Part shown: in pieces, positions 1 through 8,477 of the stretch
Position numbering within the stretch: the stretch's first letter is position 1
Layout of the letters: each line of letters opens with the position of its first letter
Assembly (NCBI GenBank): GCA_014584705.1
Contig: JACTMJ010000024.1
Span: forward strand, 1 to 64,000
Reading direction: 5' to 3'
DNA: 64,000 nt
Source of the DNA: Acidobacteriota bacterium
Lineage (GTDB): Bacteria; Acidobacteriota; Terriglobia; Bryobacterales; Bryobacteraceae
Notes under the pieces: generated by a model
What the model was told of the DNA's origin: nothing
The model's input: only the letters and a program-made list of their open reading frames with translations
Database searches by the model: none
Translations under genes and position numbers: made by a program

Positions 1-482
1 TGCGGTAGGCGCTAGATTTTTTGGAACTGTGGTGACCGGGTTGGCGGGCGAGGCCGATTTGGGGTGGGATTGCGGTGGCGAGGGCGGCACGGAGGCGTCG
101 CGCCGGCCAAACGGGGCCGTCGCGACATGGTCTCGCTGACGCTCGGCGGCCTTTGTGGGCCGGATCGAGAGGGGATTGGGTCAGGTCGGCTCGGCTACTG
201 GAGCTAGGGACGTGCGCTCTGCTCTGGGGCAGGAGGCACGGTAACTTGTTCTGCGTCAGAGGATTAGCATTAAGCGAAAGCCGCGTGGAGTGGCCCCCGA
301 AACCAAATGCCAACACTATCCTCAGGAGGCGGACCGAACAGTTCCTTCGATACAGTGCCACTCACCTCAATGGTCCAGTAGTACTATCCGTGATCGACTT
401 CTGGTACGAGCGTGTGTTTTGAACCACCATCATGAAGTAAACTGTTGCCGTCACATCTCGTCAACGGAGTTGGACGATTGCA
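1..482. other. No supported gene before the first large CDS
   Basis: Short open frames exist here on the + strand, but they are rich in Arg/Gly/Trp, carry no recognisable motif and have no convincing ribosome-binding site. The first 300 bases are G-rich and the last 150 are closer to 50% GC, like the gene that follows. The promoter of the 483-7286 pair should lie here. I could not pick out a clear -35/-10 pair. Confidence 0.5.
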
Positions 483-3400
483 ATGGATTCGATAGGTGAG
501 CTGCTAGTAGAAAGATGGAATGAGATCGAAAGTGGGAAAGAATCGCTGCTGGAGAGGCTAGACGCCAGCCGCGATCTCAATGCTTTGACGCTGTTGGAGA
601 TCGCTAAGCTGTCAGAGGATCTTCGGAGTCTGCATGACTGTTGCATGGATCTTCTCCAGGAGCTGGTGCAAAGGAGCCCCGAAAGGAAGGACCATCCTGT
701 TGGTCTAGCGTCTGCTGAGATTACTCTGCTCGGTTTAAAGACCCTATTAGATGACTTTCGTGCGGCGGAAGCGCAAGCGGAGATGCTGGCTGCGCTTTCA
801 GTAATCGAAAAAGTACTGCGCATTCGTCACCGCACGGCAGAGAGCTTCCCTGCCCTCGATGAGTTTCACCGAGAGGTGCGATCAATAAAGGAGCAGGTCA
901 AGGCGGATCCTTCATCATCGGTCGTCGGCGACCTTGTCGAGGGAACTCATCCCTACTGTCTGCTTCTCCGGTTTGTAGAGAACTTTGACGAGCTGGACGA
1001 CACGGAGTGGTCTGACCTTCAATCGTCCCTTAAGAGCCAGTTCTCCCCGGCGGTGGTCGCTGCCGCAGGGAGGGGTCGTCTCGAATGTGAAGCGGTGCTC
1101 ACCAGAGAAGACGGTTCGGACCTTACAACTGAAGCGTCTGTCCAGCGCGAGACCGAACGCGAGCCGGCTGTGAATGGCGATCCCATAGATGGCGTTAACG
1201 CGCCAAGTAGCTCGCCCCCAGGCTCCTCAAATCAGACACCTGCAGTCAACAACGAATCCATTGTTGACGCAAGCGTCGTAGGATCTCACAGAGCCTTCGC
1301 ACCATCCAAGCCGTCGAACCCTTCTGAGTCCCCCGATAGGGATTCTCAAGAGTCTTACACCCAATCGGCGAACGAACCGCCAGAATCTCTCGAACCCGGC
1401 GAGAGTCAAGAAGCCGCCCGTCAGGATGACTCCCAAACTCCGAAGTTAGAACAAGCCCGGGAAACCAATCCGCAAATAGAGGCTGCGCCTGCGCTACCCA
1501 GCACTCCAGACGCGAAGTCGAAAGACGAAAGCGACGATTACGCAACGGAGACCCATTCCTCAACTTCCGAGAACTCAGAGGCCAGATACGTCGTTGATGC
1601 TAGGAACTCGTGTGAAGATACGGGCACTGGGGAAGCTCTTCAAGAGGAGCAACAATGTGTCGAGATGACTTCAGTATCCACACGCGGAATGCGTGACTGG
1701 GTCTGGAAGCTCGTCGCAGATGGCCGCCTGGGCTTGGCTGGTACCCTTGCAAACGCCCTCAATCAAGCGCTACCTGATTCGAGCCCACAATTCCCGGTGT
1801 GGCTTCTGCGCGCAGTCAGTCTCTCTCCATACCTCGCACAAGAACACGGCGAAGTTGCCGTGGCGCTACAAAAAGATCTTGCATGGTTCACGAGTGAGGA
1901 GGACCTAACCAGTGGAGAGGATGAGGACTGGCGCGATTCGATCCGGCTACTTCTTTTTGCGGCTACCGCACGGGCAACATTGTTGTCCCCACGGATTGGA
2001 GCAACCAGGATCCTCCGGTCACTGCGGGTCAACAACTTATCAACGCATCTGGCGGACCTGCGTAACCACCTCTGTGCCTTTTCAGATGGACAAACGCCAC
2101 TAGAACCTTCCATTCTTCGTGAAGTGAAATCAGAAGCGGCGTGGCAAGCAGACCTCGAGCATATTCAGAAAGAAACGTCTGAATATGTGGCGCGAGCGAC
2201 GCGTTTTTCTATGGTCTACGCACCAGCAACAAAGGTCTGGGGAGCCTGGCTGGGGAGGAATGGCCTCATTCAGAATCTCCTGGAAACGGTTAAAAACAAC
2301 GACACTACACAAATTGAACTGATCCGTACTGAGATGAGTCGTCTCTCCAACCAAGCAAACGTCCGAAAAGAATTGGACTATACAGATCGTAAAGTGCTAG
2401 GTCGGAGAATAGGCGCTCAAATTACAGCGCGAGCCCTCGCGCAAGTTCAGATGCATGTTGCTGAAGCTCTCGACTTTCCCCGTAGATGGTTGGCCTTGCA
2501 CGACTCAAAACCGGGACGCTCGACCGGATATCAACAGTCAGCTGCACAGCATCTTTGGGCCGTGCTTAAACCACTTTGCACGTCGGCTCTCTCGGATTTG
2601 GAGAGACGTATCGCAAATCGGCACCCACGAAGAACCTGCGCCGCGGCGTCCGAATGCCGTAAATCCATAAACAGCATCATTAGCTTATTCGATGTAGATC
2701 ATCCATTCTCTGCTCTGGAGCCGGATCCGAAAGTGATAAGACAGAGAGAGTTACTCCTAATTCCCGATATCCCTCTCGATACGAACTGGGAACCTACCAT
2801 CTCGGGAGCTGAGTTGCAGAAACGACTTACTTCGTTCCTCCTCTCTGAGCAGGCAAATTTCGAAACCATATTTGATTGCTATCTTCAGCGTGGCGATCAC
2901 GAGGCCACCGACCGAGTACTGACCATTCTAGAGTCTGATAATCCAGAGCTGGCCTCAAAGCTAAGTGAGCATCGAGACCAGGCACTTCTAGCGTGTAGGC
3001 GAGATCTAAAGCGAGACGTGGAAGAAGTCCGCAAGAATGTTTATGGCGCGATGAACCTAGGCGTTCTCCACGAAAAAGAACAGGTTGAGCTTTGTGCCAA
3101 GCTTGACCAACTCATCGATACGTCAGACGAGGTGATTCGTTTCGATGTCGCACGCGACAACCTTTCGAGCATTCTTAAAGCCGTTCGAGATAGGAAGGAA
3201 GCTCTGATCGAGGGTGTACGCCAACGCCTTTACCAGCTCGCGCCTGACCATCCTGATCGTGCCCGGATCGCAGCTCTGTTAGATAAAGAGGATCTAGTTA
3301 CCGCGAACGATTTCATCGAGCTTTTGAGGCGAGGCGAAACGCTTCCCGGTGAGAATTTGATGCGTGATCCGCTTTGTGATTTCTTCCCCGAGAAATTGCA

Positions 3401-6137
3401 ACAGATTGAAAGACAAGTTGAAGAAGATCGGTCTCCGGTCCTGATGATAAATAGAGTCAGAGATCAGCGAAGTTTTTGCGGGATCGACATGTCGCAGGTT
3501 CCGGGCGGACACGCGGCCCAAGCCTCCGAGCTGCTTGATTATTGGTTTAGGGTTAAGCGAACTCATCAGATCGACTCGGTCACCGCCAAGAATATCTTGG
3601 ACCGTTTAGGCTTTAATGTACTCAGCGTAAAAGTACGAAGCTTGGGTAGAAAAGTCTGGATGGAGGTGACGACCGATGTTGTATCCAGCCGTGAATTTTG
3701 TCCGATTCCGCAGTTTGGTTCGCTGGCACAAGGACGTTACCTTGTCTTTTGCACTTGGGACAGGCCGGCCGACAAAGATCTACTTGCTGATATAGGAGAT
3801 GCCGCCCATAACAATGCGGTGATTGTCCTTTATTTTGCACGGATGCCTGAAAGGAAGCGACGGGAGCTTGCAACTAGCAGCATACGAAATCGAAGAAGCT
3901 TTGTTTTGATCGATGAATCTCTAATAGTGTATTTGTGCGGTGAACGAGACTCACGTTTGCCTGCGATGTTCAAGTGTTCGCTGCCTTTCACATTTGCACA
4001 ACCCTACACAACGACCGCAGGATTGGTGGCGCCTGAGATGTTCTACGGGAGGGACTACGAACGGGAATCTATTATAGATCGGATGGGATCATGCTTTATT
4101 TATGGAGGGCGACAACTAGGCAAGACTGTACTGCTACGTGATGTCGAGCGCCGGTTCCATGATGCAAAGTTGGGTAGACTTGCTTTGTGGTTTGATCTCA
4201 AAACCCGCGGGATTGGGTATAACCGTGCGATCGATGATATATGGACGTTGTTAGCTAGCGAGCTAAAGAGGGTCGAAGTCCTTCCGGCCAATGTGCCCCC
4301 ACAAACTAGTGTTGATCGAATCCTAGAGTACGTGGAGGCGTGGCTACAGGCCGAGAAGTCTAGGCGACTCTTGCTTCTTCTCGATGAGGCAGATAGATTT
4401 CTTGAAATTGATAGTTTAACTCCCAGTGACCGCAGACAGTCCAGTGGATTCGAGCGTGTAGCGAAGCTTAAGGGACTAATGGACCGTACAGAGCGAAGGT
4501 TTAAAGTCGTTTTTGCCGGGCTGCATAACGTGCAACGAACGACACGACTTGCAAACCATCCCCTCGCACACTATGGAGAACCGCTATGTATTGGGCCATT
4601 GCTTGACCGCGGCGAATGGCGGGAAGCGAAAAAGCTCATTGAAGAACCTCTAGGCGCACTGGGCTTTCGTTTTGAATCTCCCGACCTCGTGATGCGGGTG
4701 ATAGCTCAGTGTAACTACTACCCCAGTCTGGTGCAATTGCATTGTAGTCATCTCTTGCAACATGTGCGGAGCGGTGGGGCACGATTTGATCCCCAAGCAA
4801 GCCCTCCATACACACTGACGTCGCAACATCTTGAGGACGCGTATCACAGTCGCGATTTAAAAAAGGCGATCAAGGACCGGCTTCTGTGGACACTTCAGCT
4901 AGATGGGAAATATGAGGTGATTGCATACTCGATTGCCTACGAGTTCTTGTTGGATCGGGATCGAGGAATGGTGGACGGATTTTCATTGAGCGAAATTCGC
5001 CAGAATGCACTAGGGTGTTGGGCTGAAGGTTTCACAGAGCATTCCACAGAGGAAGCGTTTGAGGTGCTGCTTGATGAGATGGTGGGTCTCGGTGTTTTGC
5101 GCCTCTCGTCGCCAAGGCATTACACGCTCAGGACTCCCAACGTACTCCGGCTCATGGGCTCGCTAGAAGACGTCGAAGCCGCGCTCCTGATGACTAGAGA
5201 GGCCGTTCCGGAGTACGAATCAGTGGCGTTTAGGTCCGCGCGCCCAGACGGAGGCTATCGTCGACACCCGCTGACTGCGCAACAAGAGGCTGTGTTGCGG
5301 ACTCGGGAACACGGGGTATCGATAGTTTTTGGGGTCGAGCAATCAGGAGTCTCAGAGCTGCAGGAGTTCTTGACGGCCGGTTTCGGTGCAGACTTCATGC
5401 TCGTTGGTGATGGGATCAGCAATGTGATGGATTTTGAGAGATGGCTGGCGACGCTCGAAAAGCGCTCCCGAGACGGCATCAACGTCGTCTTGATCCCTGC
5501 GGCATCCGATTGGGGATGCGAATGGGTGGAACGAGCGGTTCAGAAGTGCGCACGGTTAACGTCGAGAGGCAGCTTTGTCAGGTTTGTCTTCGTGGCTGGT
5601 GGAGATTTGACATGGAAACTGGCGGAAGCCTCTCATGATTTCATTGGTGCGTTCAGAATGCTTGGTGTGTCAACCCTCAGCTTGGGGCCTTGGGGAGATG
5701 CGATGGTGCGGCAGTGGCTTGACGATTGTGGTTATAGAAACATGGCGGAGGTGCGTGAGAGAACTCGTGTAGTGTCCGGCAATTGGAGTACGTCGTTGTA
5801 CAAGATGCACGAATACCTCCGGGACAATGATGGCGATTTGGCCGAGCGGCTGGCAGAGTTTGAAAGGAAGGTGCAGGACAGTAAGTTTGCGGAGCAGTTG
5901 CTAATCGACTTTTCTCTCCGAGAGAACGGACCGGCACATCCAATTGTTCAGCTTGCAAGGCTGAATTCTGCAGCAACTGTCGAGGATATTGCTGCGATCG
6001 CGGAGATTCCAGTCGAGATTGCCAGAAGTGCTATTGCTTGGGGCGATGCACTCAACATAGTAAGAGCCATAGGTCGCGACCAGTGGCGTGTCAATGAGTT
6101 TGTCTCAAAGCTTGTTTCCATCGCGAGGCCAGAGTAG
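483..6137 (+). CDS. Giant P-loop (STAND/AAA-like) NTPase, candidate conflict-system sensor
   Basis: A 1884-residue cytosolic protein without signal peptide. Seen in sequence: a helical N-terminus (about 1-150); a Ser/Pro/Glu/Gln-rich low-complexity linker (about 230-385); long alpha-helical segments (about 395-1000); a mixed alpha/beta block (about 1000-1180); then a P-loop NTPase with Walker A GGRQLGKT at 1208-1215 and Walker B LLLLLDEAD with D1301-E1302. After an ATPase helical lid and winged-helix-like region, a second domain has a P-loop-shaped GVEQSGVS (1617-1624) in which the Lys is Val. Regulatory or dead second NTPase domains are known in STAND-type conflict proteins; that this protein is one is inference. 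It ends six bases before the next gene, so the two probably form an operon. Codon third positions are A/T-richer than in flanking genes, which suggests transfer. I do not recognise a named family over the full length. Confidence 0.85.
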   Translation: MDSIGELLVERWNEIESGKESLLERLDASRDLNALTLLEIAKLSEDLRSLHDCCMDLLQELVQRSPERKDHPVGLASAEITLLGLKTLLDDFRAAEAQAEMLAALSVIEKVLRIRHRTAESFPALDEFHREVRSIKEQVKADPSSSVVGDLVEGTHPYCLLLRFVENFDELDDTEWSDLQSSLKSQFSPAVVAAAGRGRLECEAVLTREDGSDLTTEASVQRETEREPAVNGDPIDGVNAPSSSPPGSSNQTPAVNNESIVDASVVGSHRAFAPSKPSNPSESPDRDSQESYTQSANEPPESLEPGESQEAARQDDSQTPKLEQARETNPQIEAAPALPSTPDAKSKDESDDYATETHSSTSENSEARYVVDARNSCEDTGTGEALQEEQQCVEMTSVSTRGMRDWVWKLVADGRLGLAGTLANALNQALPDSSPQFPVWLLRAVSLSPYLAQEHGEVAVALQKDLAWFTSEEDLTSGEDEDWRDSIRLLLFAATARATLLSPRIGATRILRSLRVNNLSTHLADLRNHLCAFSDGQTPLEPSILREVKSEAAWQADLEHIQKETSEYVARATRFSMVYAPATKVWGAWLGRNGLIQNLLETVKNNDTTQIELIRTEMSRLSNQANVRKELDYTDRKVLGRRIGAQITARALAQVQMHVAEALDFPRRWLALHDSKPGRSTGYQQSAAQHLWAVLKPLCTSALSDLERRIANRHPRRTCAAASECRKSINSIISLFDVDHPFSALEPDPKVIRQRELLLIPDIPLDTNWEPTISGAELQKRLTSFLLSEQANFETIFDCYLQRGDHEATDRVLTILESDNPELASKLSEHRDQALLACRRDLKRDVEEVRKNVYGAMNLGVLHEKEQVELCAKLDQLIDTSDEVIRFDVARDNLSSILKAVRDRKEALIEGVRQRLYQLAPDHPDRARIAALLDKEDLVTANDFIELLRRGETLPGENLMRDPLCDFFPEKLQQIERQVEEDRSPVLMINRVRDQRSFCGIDMSQVPGGHAAQASELLDYWFRVKRTHQIDSVTAKNILDRLGFNVLSVKVRSLGRKVWMEVTTDVVSSREFCPIPQFGSLAQGRYLVFCTWDRPADKDLLADIGDAAHNNAVIVLYFARMPERKRRELATSSIRNRRSFVLIDESLIVYLCGERDSRLPAMFKCSLPFTFAQPYTTTAGLVAPEMFYGRDYERESIIDRMGSCFIYGGRQLGKTVLLRDVERRFHDAKLGRLALWFDLKTRGIGYNRAIDDIWTLLASELKRVEVLPANVPPQTSVDRILEYVEAWLQAEKSRRLLLLLDEADRFLEIDSLTPSDRRQSSGFERVAKLKGLMDRTERRFKVVFAGLHNVQRTTRLANHPLAHYGEPLCIGPLLDRGEWREAKKLIEEPLGALGFRFESPDLVMRVIAQCNYYPSLVQLHCSHLLQHVRSGGARFDPQASPPYTLTSQHLEDAYHSRDLKKAIKDRLLWTLQLDGKYEVIAYSIAYEFLLDRDRGMVDGFSLSEIRQNALGCWAEGFTEHSTEEAFEVLLDEMVGLGVLRLSSPRHYTLRTPNVLRLMGSLEDVEAALLMTREAVPEYESVAFRSARPDGGYRRHPLTAQQEAVLRTREHGVSIVFGVEQSGVSELQEFLTAGFGADFMLVGDGISNVMDFERWLATLEKRSRDGINVVLIPAASDWGCEWVERAVQKCARLTSRGSFVRFVFVAGGDLTWKLAEASHDFIGAFRMLGVSTLSLGPWGDAMVRQWLDDCGYRNMAEVRERTRVVSGNWSTSLYKMHEYLRDNDGDLAERLAEFERKVQDSKFAEQLLIDFSLRENGPAHPIVQLARLNSAATVEDIAAIAEIPVEIARSAIAWGDALNIVRAIGRDQWRVNEFVSKLVSIARPE

Positions 6138-6143
6138 AAACCA

Positions 6144-7286
6144 ATGGAGCCTTTCTGGTGGCACTTGGCCGGCCCGTCTCGCCTGCTGGAGTCGATTATT
6201 GAGGAGCTTCGACAAGGTCGCAACATTGCTCTGCGGATTGGTTGTGAATTAGCTGTCGATATAGCAGGTGCGATCAGGAACGCAATTGAGCACCTGAATG
6301 AATGGGATTGGCAACAAATTGATCTTCGTGAGATCGGTTCGGGATCTCCAATGGATATACTATGGAGTTTAGTTAACGGCGACGGTGTTGAGAAAAGTGA
6401 ACAGGATATCACTAGCCTTCTCAATCACTCCGGGTTTCAAGGGAAAGCGATTTGGATTGAGGGGCTAAATCACGACAATGTAGCTCCATGGGTTGAGTTC
6501 TTTTTGGAGTATGCTCATGCTTGTCGAGGTGTGTCTCTTCTAAGGCGCACGCTACTTTGCATTGTACTTGTAGATGAACTTAGGCGCGAAGTAGTTCGTG
6601 ATGATGTATGCGCCGCGGTTTTGTCCTGTGACGAGTTTATTTCTGGATTAGATATTTTAGTATACAGCGATCAAATTCTGCGGGACAGAGGTCTTGGTGG
6701 TTTGACTAGGCAGGTCTCAGTGGCGGTGATTGCTCAACTAGCTCTCTGGGACCGTAGCCTCAGTGCATACTTGGCCGCGTTTGATATATCTGATCTGTTA
6801 AACCCACAGACTATACTTATCGATTGGGCGACAACGAGAGGATGGAATACGGATGGACGTCGGCATCGCCCTAGCAAAGGATCAGGAAGTCTGGGCGTTG
6901 TCGATGGAGAAACTCATATTCACTCGGCCTTTCTTGCCGTCTCGGATAGTATGCCTGAAGTTGATCGGCGTATTTGGAGAGGACAGGTCGGAATACTGTT
7001 TCCGTTCATCGAAGAGCGACGGATTCAAATTATTGATAGGATCAAGACACAGATTCCGTTCCCTGTGGTTACTCCTTCTGGCGAGGTGTTTAATGACTAT
7101 GCCGATATCGAGATCGGTCTCCTCGCTGCACTTGTTAGAGATAACTACTCGATCAACTATGATATTAGAAAATTGGTCGCCACGCTTCGGAACATGAGGA
7201 ACAGGTTGGCTCATTTGGAGAAAGTCTCAGCGGAGGTACTCAGCTCGCGAGAGGTATGCAATTGGAAAGACATTCTCGAGAGGTGA
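6144..7286 (+). CDS. Partner protein with degenerate NTPase-like N-terminus and HEPN-type C-terminus
   Basis: 380 residues, starting 6 bases after the NTPase stop. The N-terminal part has an NTPase-like layout: a beta strand then a helix at the expected P-loop place (IALRIGCELAVDIA) but no GxxxxGK[ST], and a Walker B-like strand AIWIEGLNHDN. The C-terminal helical part contains MRNRLAHLE, with R352 and H357 giving the RX4H motif of HEPN RNases and HEPN accessory proteins. Many HEPN proteins act as effector RNases in toxin-antitoxin, CRISPR and abortive-infection systems; others only bind nucleotides or proteins. Same low-GC composition as the upstream gene. I infer an effector or adaptor for that NTPase. 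No named family was recognised, and the HEPN reading rests on the motif and its helical context only. Confidence 0.75.
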   Translation: MEPFWWHLAGPSRLLESIIEELRQGRNIALRIGCELAVDIAGAIRNAIEHLNEWDWQQIDLREIGSGSPMDILWSLVNGDGVEKSEQDITSLLNHSGFQGKAIWIEGLNHDNVAPWVEFFLEYAHACRGVSLLRRTLLCIVLVDELRREVVRDDVCAAVLSCDEFISGLDILVYSDQILRDRGLGGLTRQVSVAVIAQLALWDRSLSAYLAAFDISDLLNPQTILIDWATTRGWNTDGRRHRPSKGSGSLGVVDGETHIHSAFLAVSDSMPEVDRRIWRGQVGILFPFIEERRIQIIDRIKTQIPFPVVTPSGEVFNDYADIEIGLLAALVRDNYSINYDIRKLVATLRNMRNRLAHLEKVSAEVLSSREVCNWKDILER

Positions 7287-7592
7287 GAGCGACTAAGGAA
7301 GAAGGATAGCTTGTTGAGATGGGCGGTTACGACACGGCCCGGGAGCATGAGATGCCGTTATTCAGAATCAGCATTTTACGTTGGCCGGGGATCGTGCACC
7401 AGTACGAAATGCCATTCATGAACGGATTGTCTTACGAGTCGTGGTAACCGTCCGCCCACTCTTTCAATTACCCACAAGTCCGGCGCCGATGAGTGCGCCG
7501 AGTTCGATGTCATTGAGCCGCGACATGCCGCGCCACATCACCATATTCCCTGGTGGAGGATCCTTTGCTCTGGCCAAGTAGCCTCCGAGGCG
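7287..7592. other. Non-coding stretch between island and IS66 remnants
   Basis: About 300 bases with no supported gene on either strand. It ends where an IS66-like terminal sequence GTAAGCGT begins. Confidence 0.5.
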
Positions 7593-7643
7593 GTAAGCGT
7601 CATTTCCAGGCCGTCTTGTTGGCGCTTGTTTTTGGTGTATCGA

Positions 7644-7988
7644 TCACGGAAGTGTCCATGATTTCTTCGTGGACACTTGCCTGCTTGAGTGTGTGACCTT
7701 GTGGTAGTCTCGGTCCGCCGCGCAGGCGGGGTTCTGTGTTGTCGTATTGGTTGCTGGCGCCTCTTCGGCTTCTTCCGTGCCGGGCGCTTCCGCTGCCAGC
7801 TTCAGGTTCCAGGGCAGCAGTTCGTCGATGCGGTTGATGGGGTGTTCGGCGATCTTGGCGAGGACTTCTCGCAGATAGGCCCGCGGATTCACGCCGTTCC
7901 GTTTTTCGGTGCCGATTGGGCTGTAGATCGCCGCAGCCTGCTGGCCACCCGCGTCGGAGCCCGCAAACGAATAGTTCTTCCTTTTATG
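7644..7988 (-). pseudogene. IS66-family transposase (tnpC) C-terminal fragment, minus strand
   Basis: Reading down from 7988 the frame gives HKRKNYSFAGSDAGG, then AAAIYSPIGT, AYLREVLAKIAEHP and NRIDELLPWN. These are the classic end-of-protein motifs of IS66 TnpC. Everything upstream (zinc-finger region, DDE domain) is missing because the frame runs into the palindromic junction at 7988. An unusual hydrophilic tail follows the LLPWN motif before the stop at 7644. Confidence 0.8.
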
Positions 7989-8014
7989 TACACATGCACA
8001 TAAGAGGAAGAACT
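7973..8014. repeat. Long palindrome at the IS66 inverted junction
   Basis: Arms 7973-7989 and 7998-8014 are 17 bases each, with one mismatch, and the loop is 8 bases (7990-7997). Read outward, both arms encode the same residues, His-Lys-(Arg)-Lys-Asn, at the equivalent place of the two transposase fragments, so the palindrome is a join of two homologous sequences in inverted orientation. Confidence 0.85.
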
Positions 8015-8202
8015 GGATCCACCTAGGCAGCGAAAGCGCCGGCCCCAAGGTGGCCGCGATCCTGAGCGTTGCTGAAACCTGCCGCCGGCAAGGACTGCCC
8101 CTGCGCGAGTATCTGCTCGATATCCTGCCCGGCATGGCCGACCGCAAACGAAGCGAGGCCGAACAACTCACGCCAACCCGCTGGAATCGCACCCGAAGCT
8201 AA
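7999..8202 (+). pseudogene. IS66-family transposase C-terminal fragment, plus strand
   Basis: From 7999 the + frame reads HKRKNWIHLGS, then AGPKVAAILSVAETCRR, LREYLLDILPG and a TAA stop at 8200-8202. This matches the C-terminal element of another IS66 subgroup (GSxxAGPKVAAI). It is homologous to, but clearly diverged from, the - strand fragment, so two different elements were involved. It has no start and no catalytic domain. Confidence 0.75.
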
Positions 8203-8434
8203 GCTCACCCGTCGAGGATGGTGTTGCTCTGACGAACACGATCGATACACCAAGGACAAAGGCAGACAAGACGGCCTTGGGCGGACGTGACCCGCTCCCT
8301 CTTCAAGCGATTGGAGAGGCTCGGACATAAGGTCCCCATCGAACAAGCCGCCGCGTCGCATTCGCATTACGGGGGATGATCTTCAAGAGAGGGGCTATGC
8401 CCAAGCGGCATGGCATGGCGCTTGGACGCGCGTT

Positions 8435-8477
8435 AAGGATTCGGGCACACCCTTCCGTTTAGGATTCGAGCACGCCC
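8435..8477. repeat. Imperfect tandem duplication at the 3' end of accC
   Basis: Two copies of AGGATTCGRGCACRCCC (about 8436-8452 and 8461-8477) are separated by 8 bases. The second copy encodes the last codons of accC on the - strand and the first lies just beyond its stop codon. The interval 8203-8435 between the IS66 tail and this repeat holds no recognisable gene. Confidence 0.6.

Larger units (their letters stand above)
7593..8202. mobile_element. IS66-family remnants, two transposase tails in inverted orientation
   Basis: Two C-terminal pieces of IS66-family transposases lie head to head: one on the - strand (7644-7988) and one on the + strand (7999-8202). The sequence at 7593 (GTAAGCGTCATT) resembles the GTAAGCG-type ends known for IS66 elements and lies about 50 bases beyond the stop of the - strand piece. 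A less certain matching end, ATTAC read outward, lies near 8365-8369. There is no catalytic DDE core and no tnpA or tnpB, so the element is dead. It sits directly next to the low-GC island, which supports past mobility of this locus. Confidence 0.75.

Noticed and set aside
7973..8014. Palindrome read as a transcription terminator.
   Set aside because: No T-run follows on either strand and both arms are coding remnants of transposases.
8280..8380. A short + frame (VTRSLFKRLERLGHKVP) as part of another transposase.
   Set aside because: Too short and without a diagnostic motif; it may be transposon debris but cannot be assigned.
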